Source: Streptomyces plumbidurans
Lineage (GTDB): Bacteria > Actinomycetota > Actinomycetes > Streptomycetales > Streptomycetaceae
NCBI RefSeq assembly: GCF_019857225.1
Contig: NZ_JAFJSY010000025.1
Coordinates: 1 to 64,000 of the forward strand
Length of the DNA stretch: 64,000 nt
Reading direction: 5' to 3'
Shown here: positions 8,216 to 16,535 of the stretch, piece after piece
How the letters are laid out: each line of letters starts with the position of its first letter
Numbering within the stretch: position 1 is the first letter of the stretch
Made by a program: the position numbers and the translations under genes
The notes under the pieces: generated by a model
The model's input: the letters and a program-made list of their open reading frames with translations, nothing else
Told to the model about the DNA's origin: nothing
Databases searched by the model: none

Positions 8216-8899
8216 GTGAGAAGCAGCGGCGACGGTACGGCTGGGGGAGCCCCTGGACGCAGTCCGGGGGAGAGCGGTCCGTACCCTTCCCCCGGCTCTC
8301 GGCTCCGCTCTGGCGGTGGGTATCCCCATCACGGCGGCGCGGCCGACCACGCTCCGCAGCGACCGGCCGCAGTGCCGAGCGGCGGAGGGACGACGTCCAT
8401 GGCGTCGGAGGAGATCGGCTACCGCGGTCCGACGGCCTGCGCGGCCGCCGGCATCACCTATCGCCAACTGGACTACTGGGCCCGCACCGGACTCGTCGAG
8501 CCGAGCGTCCGGCCGGCGTACGGGTCGGGGACGCAGCGGCTGTACAGCTTCCGGGACGTCGTCGTCCTGAAGATCGTCAAGCGGTTCCTGGACACCGGCG
8601 TCTCGCTGCAGAACATCCGCACGGCCGTGACGCATCTGCGGGAGCGCGGCTTCCGGGACCTGGAGCGCATGACGCTGATGAGCGACGGTGCGACGGTCTA
8701 CGAGTGCACTTCGCCCGACGAGGTGCACGCGCTGCTCCAGGGCGGTCAGGGGATCTTCGGGATCGCCGTCGGCGTGGTGTGGCGGGACGTCGAGAGCGCC
8801 CTGTCGCAGTTGCACGGCGAGCGGGTGGACACCGGCGAGACGCTGATCGGGCACAACCCCGCGGACGAACTGGCGCGGCGGCGGAACCGCGCGGTCTGA
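8216..8899 (+). CDS. MerR-family regulator, Rv1830 type
   Basis: A 227-aa protein. A disordered Gly/Pro/Ser-rich N-terminus of about 60 residues precedes a MerR-type HTH (about 68-135: YRGPTACAAAGITYRQLDYW, TGLVEPS, RLYSFRDVVVLKIVKR) and a short C-terminal domain (GATVYECTSPDEVHALLQGG). No metal-binding cysteine cluster is visible. GTG 8216 is chosen because GGAGG lies 5 nt upstream; longer in-frame extensions would translate the operator region. By synteny it is the counterpart of Rv1830. Its targets are unknown; the repeated CACTCGG heptamers upstream are the best candidate sites. Confidence 0.82.
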   Translation: MRSSGDGTAGGAPGRSPGESGPYPSPGSRLRSGGGYPHHGGAADHAPQRPAAVPSGGGTTSMASEEIGYRGPTACAAAGITYRQLDYWARTGLVEPSVRPAYGSGTQRLYSFRDVVVLKIVKRFLDTGVSLQNIRTAVTHLRERGFRDLERMTLMSDGATVYECTSPDEVHALLQGGQGIFGIAVGVVWRDVESALSQLHGERVDTGETLIGHNPADELARRRNRAV

Positions 8900-8973
8900 G
8901 CCTCCTGGCTTCCCGACACCCCAGGCTCCCTGACGTCTCTAGAGACGCGCGTTCGAGCGGTGCTGCGACGGCA

Positions 8974-8996
8974 TTGTCAGTGGCGTAGGGCAGCAT
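8974..8996 (+). promoter_or_regulatory. PafBC-type (RecA-NDp) DNA-damage promoter of dinB
   Basis: TTGTCAGTG (8974-8982), eight bases, then CAGCAT (8991-8996) fits the published consensus tTGTCRgtg-N8-TAnnnT except for the first base of the -10. Transcription would start about 9003-9004, on the GTG of dinB, giving a leaderless mRNA. Confidence 0.7.
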
Positions 8997-9003
8997 CGGA
9001 CAT

Positions 9004-10365
9004 GTGAGGAACGCGGCTACGATCCTGCATCTCGACATGGATGCCTTCTACGCTTCGGTGGAGCAGGCGTCCAAGCCGAGTCTGCGCGGGAAGGCCGTGA
9101 TCGTGGGCGGACTCGGGCCGCGCGGTGTGGTCGCGACGGCCTCGTACGAGGCGCGGGTCTTCGGGGTGCGGTCCGCGATGCCGATGGCGCAGGCGCGGCG
9201 GCTGGCGCCGCACGCCGCGTATCTGGTGCCGCGCTTCGGGTTCTACCGGTCGATCAGCGAGCAGGTCATGGCGCTGCTGCATGCGCTGTCGCCGCTGGTG
9301 GAGCCGCTGAGCCTGGACGAGGCCTTCGTGGACCTGGAGGCCGGGGACATGGCCTGGGACGACGCGTCGGCGCGGCTGGTGGGGGAGAAGCTGCGTTCCG
9401 ACATACGGGTGGGCACGGGACTCACCGGGTCCGTGGGCCTCGCCGCGTCCAAGATGGTCGCGAAGATCGCCTCAGAGGAGGCCAAGCCGGACGGGCTGGT
9501 GCTGATCGAACCCGGGACCGAGCGGGCGCTGCTGGGGCCCATGTCGGTGCGGACGCTGCCGGGGGTGGGGCCGGCGACGGGGGATCATCTCAGACGGGCC
9601 GGGATCAGCACGGTCGACGAGATCGCCGAGGCGGGCGAGGACGAGCTGGTGCGGCTGCTGGGCAAGGCCCACGGGCACGCGTTGTACGCCATGGCGCTGG
9701 CGCGCGACGACCGGCCGGTGGTGGCGGAGCGGGAGACCAAGTCGGTGTCGGTCGAGGACACGTACGACGTGGACATCCACGACCGGCTCCGAGTGGGCAT
9801 GGAGGTGCAGCGGCTGGCCGAGCGCTGCGTACGGCGGCTGCGCGAGGCGGGGCTGTCGGGGCGGACGATCGTGCTCAAGGTGCGCCGCTACGACTTCTCG
9901 ACGCTGACGCGCTCCGAGACACTGCGGGGGCCGACGGACGATCCGGCGGTGGTGCGGGAGGCGGCGGCCCGGCTGCTGGAAACGGTGGACACCACGGGCG
10001 GGGTACGGCTGCTGGGCGTCGGGGTCAGCGGTCTCGCCGACTACACACAGGAGGACCTGTTCGCACAGGCCGCGGGGGAACAGGCCGCCGCGCCGGTGGA
10101 GGAGCCGTCGCCGGAGACCGCCGAGGCGCCGCAGGAGCCGGCCGAGCGACGCTGGCCCGCGGGCCACGACGTGCGGCACGCGGAATTCGGGCACGGGTGG
10201 GTGCAGGGCAGCGGCCTGGGCCGGGTCACCGTGCGCTTCGAGACACCGGATTCGGGCCCGGGGCGGGTGCGAACCTTCCGGACCGACGACGGCGACCTGG
10301 AGAGGGCGGATCCGTTGCCGCTGGTGGAGCGGGGGGCGGGGGCTTCCGTGGGTGGGGTGTTGTAG
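9004..10365 (+). CDS. dinB: Y-family DNA polymerase IV
   Basis: A 453-aa translesion polymerase. Catalytic motifs are clear: DMDAFYASVEQ near the N-terminus, the SLDEAFVDL motif with its acidic pair (about residues 101-109), a helix-hairpin-helix (LPGVGPATGDHLRRAGI) and the little-finger domain (about 240-345). The last 90 residues add an Ala/Glu/Pro-rich linker and a small extra domain (HDVRHAEFGHGWVQGSGLGR) seen in actinobacterial DinB proteins but not in E. coli Pol IV. No SD precedes the GTG, which agrees with the predicted leaderless start from the damage-type promoter. It lies after the MerR gene and before a long repeat array. Confidence 0.93.
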   Translation: MRNAATILHLDMDAFYASVEQASKPSLRGKAVIVGGLGPRGVVATASYEARVFGVRSAMPMAQARRLAPHAAYLVPRFGFYRSISEQVMALLHALSPLVEPLSLDEAFVDLEAGDMAWDDASARLVGEKLRSDIRVGTGLTGSVGLAASKMVAKIASEEAKPDGLVLIEPGTERALLGPMSVRTLPGVGPATGDHLRRAGISTVDEIAEAGEDELVRLLGKAHGHALYAMALARDDRPVVAERETKSVSVEDTYDVDIHDRLRVGMEVQRLAERCVRRLREAGLSGRTIVLKVRRYDFSTLTRSETLRGPTDDPAVVREAAARLLETVDTTGGVRLLGVGVSGLADYTQEDLFAQAAGEQAAAPVEEPSPETAEAPQEPAERRWPAGHDVRHAEFGHGWVQGSGLGRVTVRFETPDSGPGRVRTFRTDDGDLERADPLPLVERGAGASVGGVL

Positions 10366-11097
10366 GCGGCGGGGTTTCCGGTCGGGTCGGCGGTTGTTGC
10401 CGGGGTGACGGCCGGATTGCCGAGGTATCGACCAGAGGTCCCAGCAGGGTCGGGCGTGGGGCCGAGATGTCGGCCGGGGTGCCCCAGTCGGGTCGGCCGT
10501 GGTCGCCGAGGTGTCAGCGGGGGTCCCGGTCGGGTTGGCCGGGGTGCCGCAGTCGGGTGGGCCGGGATGTACTGGGATGCCCGAGCTGGGTCGGCCGTTG
10601 AGCCGAGGCGTCGGCCGGTGTCCCAGCTGGGTCGACAGTGTCATATGCGTCGGTCGGGTGGGCCGGGGGGCCGAGGGGGCTACCGGAGCGCCCCAGCTGG
10701 GTCGGCGGTGGTTGCTGGGGTGCCGGTCGGGTTGCCGGGGGTGCCGAGGTGTCGACCAGAGGTCCCAGCAGGGTCGGGCGTGGGGCCGAGGCGCCCCGGC
10801 TGGGTCGGCGGTCATAAACGTTGGCCGGAGTGTTCCAGTCGGGTTGGGCGGGATTGCCGGGCGCCGGTCGGGGTGCCCCAGTCGGGTCGGCCGTGGAGTC
10901 TGAGGCGTCAGCCGGGGTGCCCCCAGCCGGGGCGGGCCGAAGTGTCCCGGTCGGGTCGGCCCAGGTTGCCGAGGCGTCGGCCAGAGTGCCCCAGCAAGGT
11001 CGGCCGTGGTGTCCGAGGTGTCAGCCAAGTTGTCGCAGTCGCGTCAGCCAATTGCCCAGGCGTCGGCCGGGCTGGCTGGACCGGCTCGGCCAGCTGC
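10366..11097 (+). repeat. Degenerate GC-rich direct-repeat array between convergent genes
   Basis: About 730 bp hold no credible gene. The stretch is built of imperfect direct repeats, core GTGCCCCAGTCGGGTCGGCC, recurring every 24-45 bp. Two identical 28-bp copies lie at 10475-10502 and 10869-10896. A 49-bp segment at 10418-10466 recurs at 10742-10790 with one mismatch. Long open frames exist on both strands only because of the base composition. The array separates dinB (+) from the PRC-barrel gene (-). A related array lies at 29094-29402. Confidence 0.75.
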
Positions 11098-11490
11098 CTA
11101 GGCATCCGCCGAGGTGTCCCGGGTCTCCGTGTTCTCGGTGCCTGCGATCTTGCCGAAGGGGCGGTCCGGCATGGGGGTGCTGATGTCGAGGCCGTAGTGG
11201 TGGTAGAGCTGGAGTTCCTGTTCGGGGGAGAGGTGGCGGCCTACGCCGAAGTCCGGGGCGTCCTTGATCAGGGAGCGGTCGAAGGGGACGTGCAGGGTGC
11301 CCTCGACGAGTTCGCTGGGCGCCAGGGGGACGAAGGCGTCCCGGGAGAACAGACCGGTGCGTATGGCCGCCCACTCCGGCACGCCGGTCGCGTCGTCGAG
11401 ATAGACCTCGTCGATGGTGCCGAGCTTGGTGCCGTTGCGGTCGAACGCCCTGCGGCCGATCAGGTTGCGCGGATCGATGTCGGTCTGCAC
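11098..11490 (-). CDS. PRC-barrel domain protein
   Basis: A 130-aa protein. Residues 4-70 are a PRC-barrel (DPRNLIGRRAFDRNGTKLG, VYLDDATGVPEW), a small beta-barrel used in RNA or protein interactions. A conserved C-terminal tail follows (LSPEQELQLYHHYGL). GTG 11490 is preferred because GGAGGG sits 3 nt upstream; the longer reading would start in the riboswitch promoter region. It is divergent from gcvP. PRC-barrel proteins of this kind are common in Streptomyces and have no assigned function; some are stress-induced. Confidence 0.8.
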   Translation of the reverse strand: MQTDIDPRNLIGRRAFDRNGTKLGTIDEVYLDDATGVPEWAAIRTGLFSRDAFVPLAPSELVEGTLHVPFDRSLIKDAPDFGVGRHLSPEQELQLYHHYGLDISTPMPDRPFGKIAGTENTETRDTSADA

Positions 11491-11609
11491 GGTCCCTCCA
11501 CTTGGTCGCAACTCATCCGTAAGCACTACAAAAGAGCACAACGGGCGAGGCGGCCACTCGAAGAAACGTGCAGGGCGCTCGCTGGTAGGCTGACAACGGC
11601 TGCTGACCC

Positions 11610-11811
11610 CGTGCGGGAGAGTCCTCCAGACACCACCGGAGGCGCCGAAGGAGCAAATCCTCCCCGGAATCTCTCAGGCACACGTACCGCGCGGACGAGG
11701 TCACTCTGGAAAGCAGGGCGGGTGTCGACGGCTTCCGCTCTCACCGACGGTGAAAACCGGGAGCCTTCGGGCGACCCGGTGAAGCTCTCAGGTTGAGATG
11801 ACAGAGGGGGA
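11610..11811 (+). ncRNA. Tandem glycine riboswitch
   Basis: Two consecutive glycine aptamers (gcvT motif) precede gcvP. Aptamer 1 spans about 11610-11719, with a GGGAGAG start, the GGAGGCGCCGAAGGAGCAA core, and CTCTCAGGCA followed by CTCTGGAAAGCAGG. Aptamer 2 spans about 11720-11811, with ACGGTGAAAACCGGGAGCC, AGCTCTCAGGT and GACAGAGGGGGAG. Such tandem switches turn on glycine cleavage genes when glycine is high. The switch ends about 60 nt before the gcvP start. Confidence 0.93.
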
Positions 11812-11874
11812 GGCCGTCCGGGTACCCGCGCCGTGGTGCCCCTCGAAGGTCGTGTCGACCAGGAGGCCTCCGCA

Positions 11875-14760
11875 ATGACCCCGCATCGCATTCCGCTCAC
11901 CGAGCTGGAGAAGGGCATTCCCTTCGAACAGCGTCATATCGGCCCCGACCTCGAGGCCCGGGCCAAGATGCTCGCGCAGGTCGGCTACGGCTCGCTGGAC
12001 GAGCTCACGGCCGCCGCGGTCCCCGACGTGATCAAGAACGCGGACTCCCTGGCGCTGCCGGGCGCGCGCACCGAGGCCGAGGTGCTGGCCGAACTGCGCG
12101 AGCTGGCCGAGCGCAACGAGGTGCTCGACTCCATGATCGGACTCGGGTACTACGGCACCTTCACGCCGCCCGTGATCCTGCGCAATGTCATGGAGAACCC
12201 GGCCTGGTACACGGCGTACACGCCCTACCAGCCCGAGATCTCGCAGGGCCGGCTCGAGGCGCTGCTGAACTTCCAGACGATGGTCGCCGACCTCACCGGA
12301 CTGCCCACCTCCGGTGCCTCCCTGCTCGACGAGGGCACGGCCGCCGCCGAGGCCGTGGCGCTGTCGCGGCGCATGGGCAGGAACAAGAAGGGCCTGTTCC
12401 TGGTCGACGCGGACGTGCTGCCGCAGACCATCGCCGTGATCCAGACGCGTGCCGAACCGGCCGGTGTGGAAGTCGTGGTCGCCGATCTTTCCGACGGCAT
12501 CCCGGCCGAGGTCGCGGAGCGTGAGATCAACGGCGTGCTCCTGCAGTACCCCGGCGCCTCCGGTGCCGTACGCGACATCAAGCCGCTGATCGACCAGGCG
12601 CACGAGCTCGGCGCGCTCGTCACCGTCGCCGCCGACCTGCTCGCGCTGACGCTGCTGAAGTCGCCCGGCGAGCTCGGCGCGGACATCGCCGTCGGCACGA
12701 CCCAGCGCTTCGGTGTGCCGATGGGCTTCGGCGGGCCGCACGCCGGTTACCTGGCCGTGCACGAGAAGTTCGCGCGCAGCCTGCCCGGCCGGCTCGTGGG
12801 GGTCTCCGTGGACGCCGACGGGCACAAGGCCTACCGGCTCGCGCTGCAGACCCGTGAGCAGCACATCCGGCGCGAGAAGGCCACCAGCAACATCTGCACC
12901 GCGCAGGTGCTGCTCGCCGTAATGGCCGGAATGTACGCCGTCTACCACGGGCCCGACGGCCTGCGGGCGATCGCGCAGCGCACCCACCGCTACGCCACGA
13001 TCCTCGCCGAGGGCCTGCGGGCCGGAGGCGTCGAGGTCGAGCACGGCTCCTACTTCGACACGCTCACCGTGCGCGTGCCGGGCCGCGGCGCCGAGATCGT
13101 CGCCGCCGCGCGGAAGAACGGCGTCAACCTCCGCCTCGTCGACGCCGACCGTGTCTCCCTCGCCTGCGACGAGACCACCAAGCGGGCCCAACTGGCCGCC
13201 GTGTGGAACGCGTTCGGGGTCCAGGCCGACATCGAGGCGCTGGACGCGGCCGCCGAGGAGGCGCTGCCGCAGGACCTGCTGCGCAACGACGCCGTCCTCA
13301 CCCACCCCGTCTTCCACCAGCACCGCTCCGAGACCGCGATGCTGCGCTACCTGCGCCGGCTGGCCGACCGCGACTACGCCCTCGACCGCGGCATGATCCC
13401 GCTGGGCTCCTGCACCATGAAGCTCAACGCGACCACCGAGATGGAGCCGGTCACCTGGCCCGAGTTCGGCCAGCTGCACCCCTTCGCGCCCGCCGAGCAG
13501 GCGGAGGGCTACCTCACGCTCATCCACGAGCTGGAGGACCGTCTCGCCGAGGTCACCGGGTACGACAAGGTGTCCCTCCAGCCCAACGCCGGGTCGCAGG
13601 GCGAGCTGGCCGGACTGCTCGCGGTGCGCGGCTACCACCGCGCCAACGGCGACGAGCAGCGCACGGTCTGCCTGATCCCCTCCTCCGCGCACGGGACCAA
13701 CGCCGCGAGCGCCGTGATGGCCGGCATGAAGGTCGTCGTCGTGAAGACCGCCGGGGACGGCGAGATCGACGTCGAGGACCTGCGGGCCAAGATCGAGCAG
13801 TACCGCGACGAGCTGGCCGTGCTGATGATCACGTACCCCTCGACCCACGGTGTGTTCGAGGAGCACGTCGCCGACATCTGCGCGCAGGTCCACGAGGCCG
13901 GCGGGCAGGTCTACGTCGACGGCGCCAACCTCAACGCCCTTGTGGGGCTCGCCAAGCCGGGGCACTTCGGCGGCGACGTCTCGCACCTCAACCTGCACAA
14001 GACGTTCTGCATCCCGCACGGCGGCGGCGGTCCGGGCGTCGGTCCGGTCGGCGTACGCGCGCACCTGGCGCCGTATCTGCCGAACCACTCGATGCAGCCC
14101 GCGGCCGGTCCTGAGACCGGTGTCGGGCCGATCTCGGCCGCTCCGTGGGGCAGCGCGGGCATCCTGCCGATCTCGTGGGCGTACGTCCGGCTCATGGGCG
14201 GCGAGGGGCTGAAGCGTGCCACGCAGGTGGCCGTGCTGTCCGCCAACTACATCGCCAAGCGGCTCGAACCGCACTACCCGGTGCTCTACACCGGCCCCGG
14301 CGGGCTGGTCGCGCACGAGTGCATCATCGACCTGCGGCCGCTGACCAAGGCGACCGGCGTGAGCGTCGACGACGTCGCCAAGCGGCTGATCGACTACGGC
14401 TTCCACGCGCCGACGATGTCGTTCCCGGTGGCCGGCACGCTGATGATCGAGCCGACCGAGTCGGAGGACCTGACCGAGCTTGACCGGTTCTGCGAGGCGA
14501 TGATCGCCATTCGGGCGGAGATCGAGAAGGTCGGGGCGGGCGAGTGGCCTGCCGACGACAACCCGCTGCGGGGCGCCCCGCACACGGCTGCCGCGCTGGG
14601 CGGTGAGTGGGAGCACGCGTACTCGCGCGAGGAGGCCGTCTTCCCGGCCGGGGTCTCGGCCGCCGACAAGTACTGGCCGCCGGTACGCCGGATCGACCAG
14701 GCCTACGGCGACCGCAACCTGGTCTGCTCCTGCCCGCCGCTGGATGCGTACGAGGACTGA
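11875..14760 (+). CDS. gcvP: Glycine dehydrogenase (decarboxylating), P-protein
   Basis: The 961-aa P-protein of the glycine cleavage system decarboxylates glycine with pyridoxal phosphate and passes the aminomethyl group to lipoyl-GcvH. It is the full-length single-chain form: N-terminal half with GYYGTFTPPVILRN and PYQPEISQGR, C-terminal half with the PLP lysine K709 in LHKTFCIPHGGGGPG. SD AGGAGG at 11861-11866 fixes ATG 11875. The tandem glycine riboswitch upstream makes it glycine-inducible. gcvT and gcvH are not in the window. A strong hairpin follows the stop. Confidence 0.97.
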   Translation: MTPHRIPLTELEKGIPFEQRHIGPDLEARAKMLAQVGYGSLDELTAAAVPDVIKNADSLALPGARTEAEVLAELRELAERNEVLDSMIGLGYYGTFTPPVILRNVMENPAWYTAYTPYQPEISQGRLEALLNFQTMVADLTGLPTSGASLLDEGTAAAEAVALSRRMGRNKKGLFLVDADVLPQTIAVIQTRAEPAGVEVVVADLSDGIPAEVAEREINGVLLQYPGASGAVRDIKPLIDQAHELGALVTVAADLLALTLLKSPGELGADIAVGTTQRFGVPMGFGGPHAGYLAVHEKFARSLPGRLVGVSVDADGHKAYRLALQTREQHIRREKATSNICTAQVLLAVMAGMYAVYHGPDGLRAIAQRTHRYATILAEGLRAGGVEVEHGSYFDTLTVRVPGRGAEIVAAARKNGVNLRLVDADRVSLACDETTKRAQLAAVWNAFGVQADIEALDAAAEEALPQDLLRNDAVLTHPVFHQHRSETAMLRYLRRLADRDYALDRGMIPLGSCTMKLNATTEMEPVTWPEFGQLHPFAPAEQAEGYLTLIHELEDRLAEVTGYDKVSLQPNAGSQGELAGLLAVRGYHRANGDEQRTVCLIPSSAHGTNAASAVMAGMKVVVVKTAGDGEIDVEDLRAKIEQYRDELAVLMITYPSTHGVFEEHVADICAQVHEAGGQVYVDGANLNALVGLAKPGHFGGDVSHLNLHKTFCIPHGGGGPGVGPVGVRAHLAPYLPNHSMQPAAGPETGVGPISAAPWGSAGILPISWAYVRLMGGEGLKRATQVAVLSANYIAKRLEPHYPVLYTGPGGLVAHECIIDLRPLTKATGVSVDDVAKRLIDYGFHAPTMSFPVAGTLMIEPTESEDLTELDRFCEAMIAIRAEIEKVGAGEWPADDNPLRGAPHTAAALGGEWEHAYSREEAVFPAGVSAADKYWPPVRRIDQAYGDRNLVCSCPPLDAYED

Positions 14761-14792
14761 ACGTCCGCTTGGAGCTTGGACAGGCATGGTGT

Positions 14793-14820
14793 GAAGGGCC
14801 CCGCTTCGGCGGGGTCCTTC
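14793..14820 (+). terminator. gcvP terminator hairpin
   Basis: GAAGG-G-CCCCGC-TTCG-GCGGGG-T-CCTTC forms an 11-bp stem with one internal mismatch and a stable TTCG tetraloop, directly after gcvP and before the convergent HTH-TOBE gene. Confidence 0.8.
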
Positions 14821-14864
14821 TGCGTGGGGCTCGTGAACGACGACGGGGGGTGCGGTTTCGGGGG

Positions 14865-15260
14865 TCAGACGCGGTCGATGTGTACGTTTGTCGACTTGAC
14901 GCGGGCGGTGGCCTCCATGCCGACCTCCAGGCCCAGTTCCTCGACGGCCTCGCGGGTCAGCAGGGAGACCAGGCGGTGCGGGCCGGCCTGGATCTCGACC
15001 TGGGCCGCCACGTCGCCGAGTTTGATCGCGGTGACGATGCCGGGGAACGCGTTGCGGACCGAGGTGTAGGAGGTCTCCTCCTCGGCGCCGCCCGCCTTGG
15101 CGAGTGCCACGGAGAACGCGGCCAGATCCCGCCCCTCGATGAGCCGACGGCCGCCCTCGTCGCGATGGGTCGCCACCCGGCCGGCGTCGGCCCAGCGGCG
15201 TGCGGTGTCCGGACTCACGCCGAGCAGCCGTGCTGCCTGGCCGATCGTGTAGCTCTGCAT
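14865..15260 (-). CDS. HTH-TOBE DNA-binding protein (molybdate-type)
   Basis: A 131-aa protein. An excisionase/MerR-like helix-turn-helix fills residues 1-58 (YTIGQAARLLGVSPDTARRW, VATHRDEGGRRLIEG). A TOBE/Mop-type domain fills residues 65-130 (TSYTSVRNAFPGIVTAIKLG, VSLLTREAVEELGL). TOBE domains bind oxyanions such as molybdate, so a molybdate-responsive regulator or storage role is likely. No mod transport genes lie nearby. The ATG at 15260 is the natural start because the HTH begins at once; no strong SD is seen. Confidence 0.82.
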   Translation of the reverse strand: MQSYTIGQAARLLGVSPDTARRWADAGRVATHRDEGGRRLIEGRDLAAFSVALAKAGGAEEETSYTSVRNAFPGIVTAIKLGDVAAQVEIQAGPHRLVSLLTREAVEELGLEVGMEATARVKSTNVHIDRV

Positions 15261-15371
15261 GCGGTCACCATATGGCCGGCAATGGGGCATGGTGGACGTG
15301 GGGTTGGGGGCTGGGGGTCGGGTACAACGCGATACGGAGTCGGGCCGGTGACTGGAATTCGGGGTGTGGAC

Positions 15372-15965
15372 ATGTCCGGAGAGAGCGCGCGGAGTGGCGA
15401 GGCGTCGCCGGACCTCAGGGCCTCGCACGCTGATCGCGACCGGGTCGTCGATGTGCTGCGCGTCGCGGCGGGTGACGGCCGGCTGACCGTCGAGGAGCTC
15501 GACGAGCGGGTGGAGGCTGCCCTCACCGCGCGCACGATGGGGGAGTTGGCGGTGTTGACCGCGGATCTGCCGACCGGGCCCACCACCGATCTCGCGTCCG
15601 ACGCGAAGGACGTCGTCCGTATCGAGCAGAAGGGCGGTTCGGCCCGGCGGGGCGGCGGGTGGGTGGTACCGCGCCGACTGCAGATCGCGTCCGAGTGGGG
15701 CGATGTGACCCTCGACTTCACCGGCGCGGTGATCACACACGACACCCTGCACATCGCCCTCGACATGCGCGGCGGGGCGCTGCGGCTGCTGACGCCCCCG
15801 GGCGTCGTGGTGGACACGGACTCCCTGGTCACCCACTACGCCAAGATCAAGGGACGCCCAGGCCGCGGCCCGGACGTGCCCGTCGTACTGCGAGTGGTGG
15901 TCGACGGGCGTCTGAGCCTCGGGCGCGTGGTCGTACGGTCACGGGGGCGGACGCGGGGGAGGTAG
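15372..15965 (+). CDS. DUF1707 domain protein
   Basis: A 197-aa protein. Residues 12-70 carry a SHOCT-like DUF1707 domain (LRASHADRDRVVDVLRVAAG, GRLTVEELDERVEAALTART). The rest is a beta-rich domain of the cell-wall-active-antibiotics-response type (LQIASEWGDVTLDFTGAVI...LRLLTPPGVVVDTDSL). No membrane segment or signal peptide is visible. DUF1707 proteins are numerous in Streptomyces; function is unknown. Start is ATG 15372; GTG 15366 is also in frame. It is divergent from the HTH-TOBE gene. Confidence 0.8.
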   Translation: MSGESARSGEASPDLRASHADRDRVVDVLRVAAGDGRLTVEELDERVEAALTARTMGELAVLTADLPTGPTTDLASDAKDVVRIEQKGGSARRGGGWVVPRRLQIASEWGDVTLDFTGAVITHDTLHIALDMRGGALRLLTPPGVVVDTDSLVTHYAKIKGRPGRGPDVPVVLRVVVDGRLSLGRVVVRSRGRTRGR

Positions 15966-16358
15966 GCGCTGACGCTGTGGGTGGGGGGCGGGACGGCGCC
16001 GGTGTGCTGGGTGTGCGCGTCGGGAGGGGCCGAGTAGCGGGGCGCGGTGCGTTCGGGCGTGTGGTGTGGCACCAGCGTATGGGGAGCGTGACGGGCCCAC
16101 GGATTGCGCCGGGGGCAAGGAGCGCGAGGCAGTGCGGTCCCGCATGGGCCGGGAGCTTGGCACCCGGGTGCGGGCCGCGCCCGTGCTCGTCCGGCACGCC
16201 CCGAATCACCCCCGACCTGCAGTGATCCCCCTCGCGTATGAGTTCCGTCAAAGGCGTGCGGTGGGCCGTATGGGACCCGTCAACGGCGCTCGATTCGAGC
16301 CGCGAAGGCTGTTTTCTGGGAGCGTCCCGTTCGACCAACCTCACTCCAGGAGTTCACG
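15966..16358 (+). promoter_or_regulatory. Leader region of the kdp operon with paired direct repeats
   Basis: This 393-bp gap has no gene. CCGTCAAAGGCG (16245-16256) and CCGTCAACGGCG (16277-16288) differ by one base and lie 32 bp apart, three helical turns, as expected for a dimeric response regulator. They sit about 70-110 bp before the first small ORF, so a KdpE-type operator is plausible. I see no c-di-AMP (ydaO) aptamer. Confidence 0.4.
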
Positions 16359-16442
16359 GTGGCCGATCTGGCCTTCGTCGTCGTCGCGATCGCGTCCTTC
16401 GTTCTGGTGGCCCTCGTCGCCAAGGGGGTGACCAAGCTGTGA
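16359..16442 (+). CDS. 27-residue membrane microprotein upstream of kdpF
   Basis: A short ORF, GTG to TGA, encodes 27 residues with a single hydrophobic helix (LAFVVVAIASFVLVALVA) and a basic end (KGVTKL). AGGAG at 16348-16352 gives ideal spacing to the GTG, and the stop overlaps the kdpF start in GTGA, so it is very likely translated and coupled to kdpF. It looks like a second KdpF-like subunit or a regulator of the Kdp complex; its sequence has no recognised family. It is below the size cut-off of most gene callers. Confidence 0.7.
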   Translation: MADLAFVVVAIASFVLVALVAKGVTKL

Positions 16443-16528
16443 CCGCCGAGAACATCGTCGGCCTCGTCGTGGCCGTCGCCCTGCTGGGCTATCTCGTCCT
16501 CGCCCTGATCTTCCCGGAGAGGTTCTGA
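16439..16528 (+). CDS. kdpF: Potassium-transporting ATPase subunit KdpF
   Basis: The 29-residue protein is a single membrane helix, VGLVVAVALLGYLVLALIFPERF, with the LxYLxxALxxPExF pattern of KdpF, the small lipid-like subunit that stabilises KdpFABC. GTG overlaps the upstream microprotein stop, and the ATG of kdpA follows 7 nt after its stop, so translation is coupled along the operon. Confidence 0.92.
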   Translation: MTAENIVGLVVAVALLGYLVLALIFPERF

Positions 16529-16535
16529 GACACCC

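Noticed and set aside
9472..11028. Proline/threonine-rich 518-aa minus-strand ORF over the repeat array
   Set aside because: It runs antisense through dinB, has no ribosome site, and the periodic peptide simply reflects the DNA repeats.
10366..11097. CRISPR array
   Set aside because: Repeat units are degenerate, spacing is irregular, there are no unique spacers of fixed length and no cas genes.
10405..11796. 463-aa plus-strand ORF through the repeat array
   Set aside because: It is Gly/Arg/Pro-rich low complexity, crosses the PRC-barrel gene antisense and enters the riboswitch.
11788..14787. 999-aa minus-strand open frame opposite gcvP
   Set aside because: It is an antisense shadow of a full-length P-protein and runs into the riboswitch region.
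15966..16358. c-di-AMP (ydaO) riboswitch before kdp
   Set aside because: I looked because kdp genes can carry one, but could not find the conserved aptamer core.
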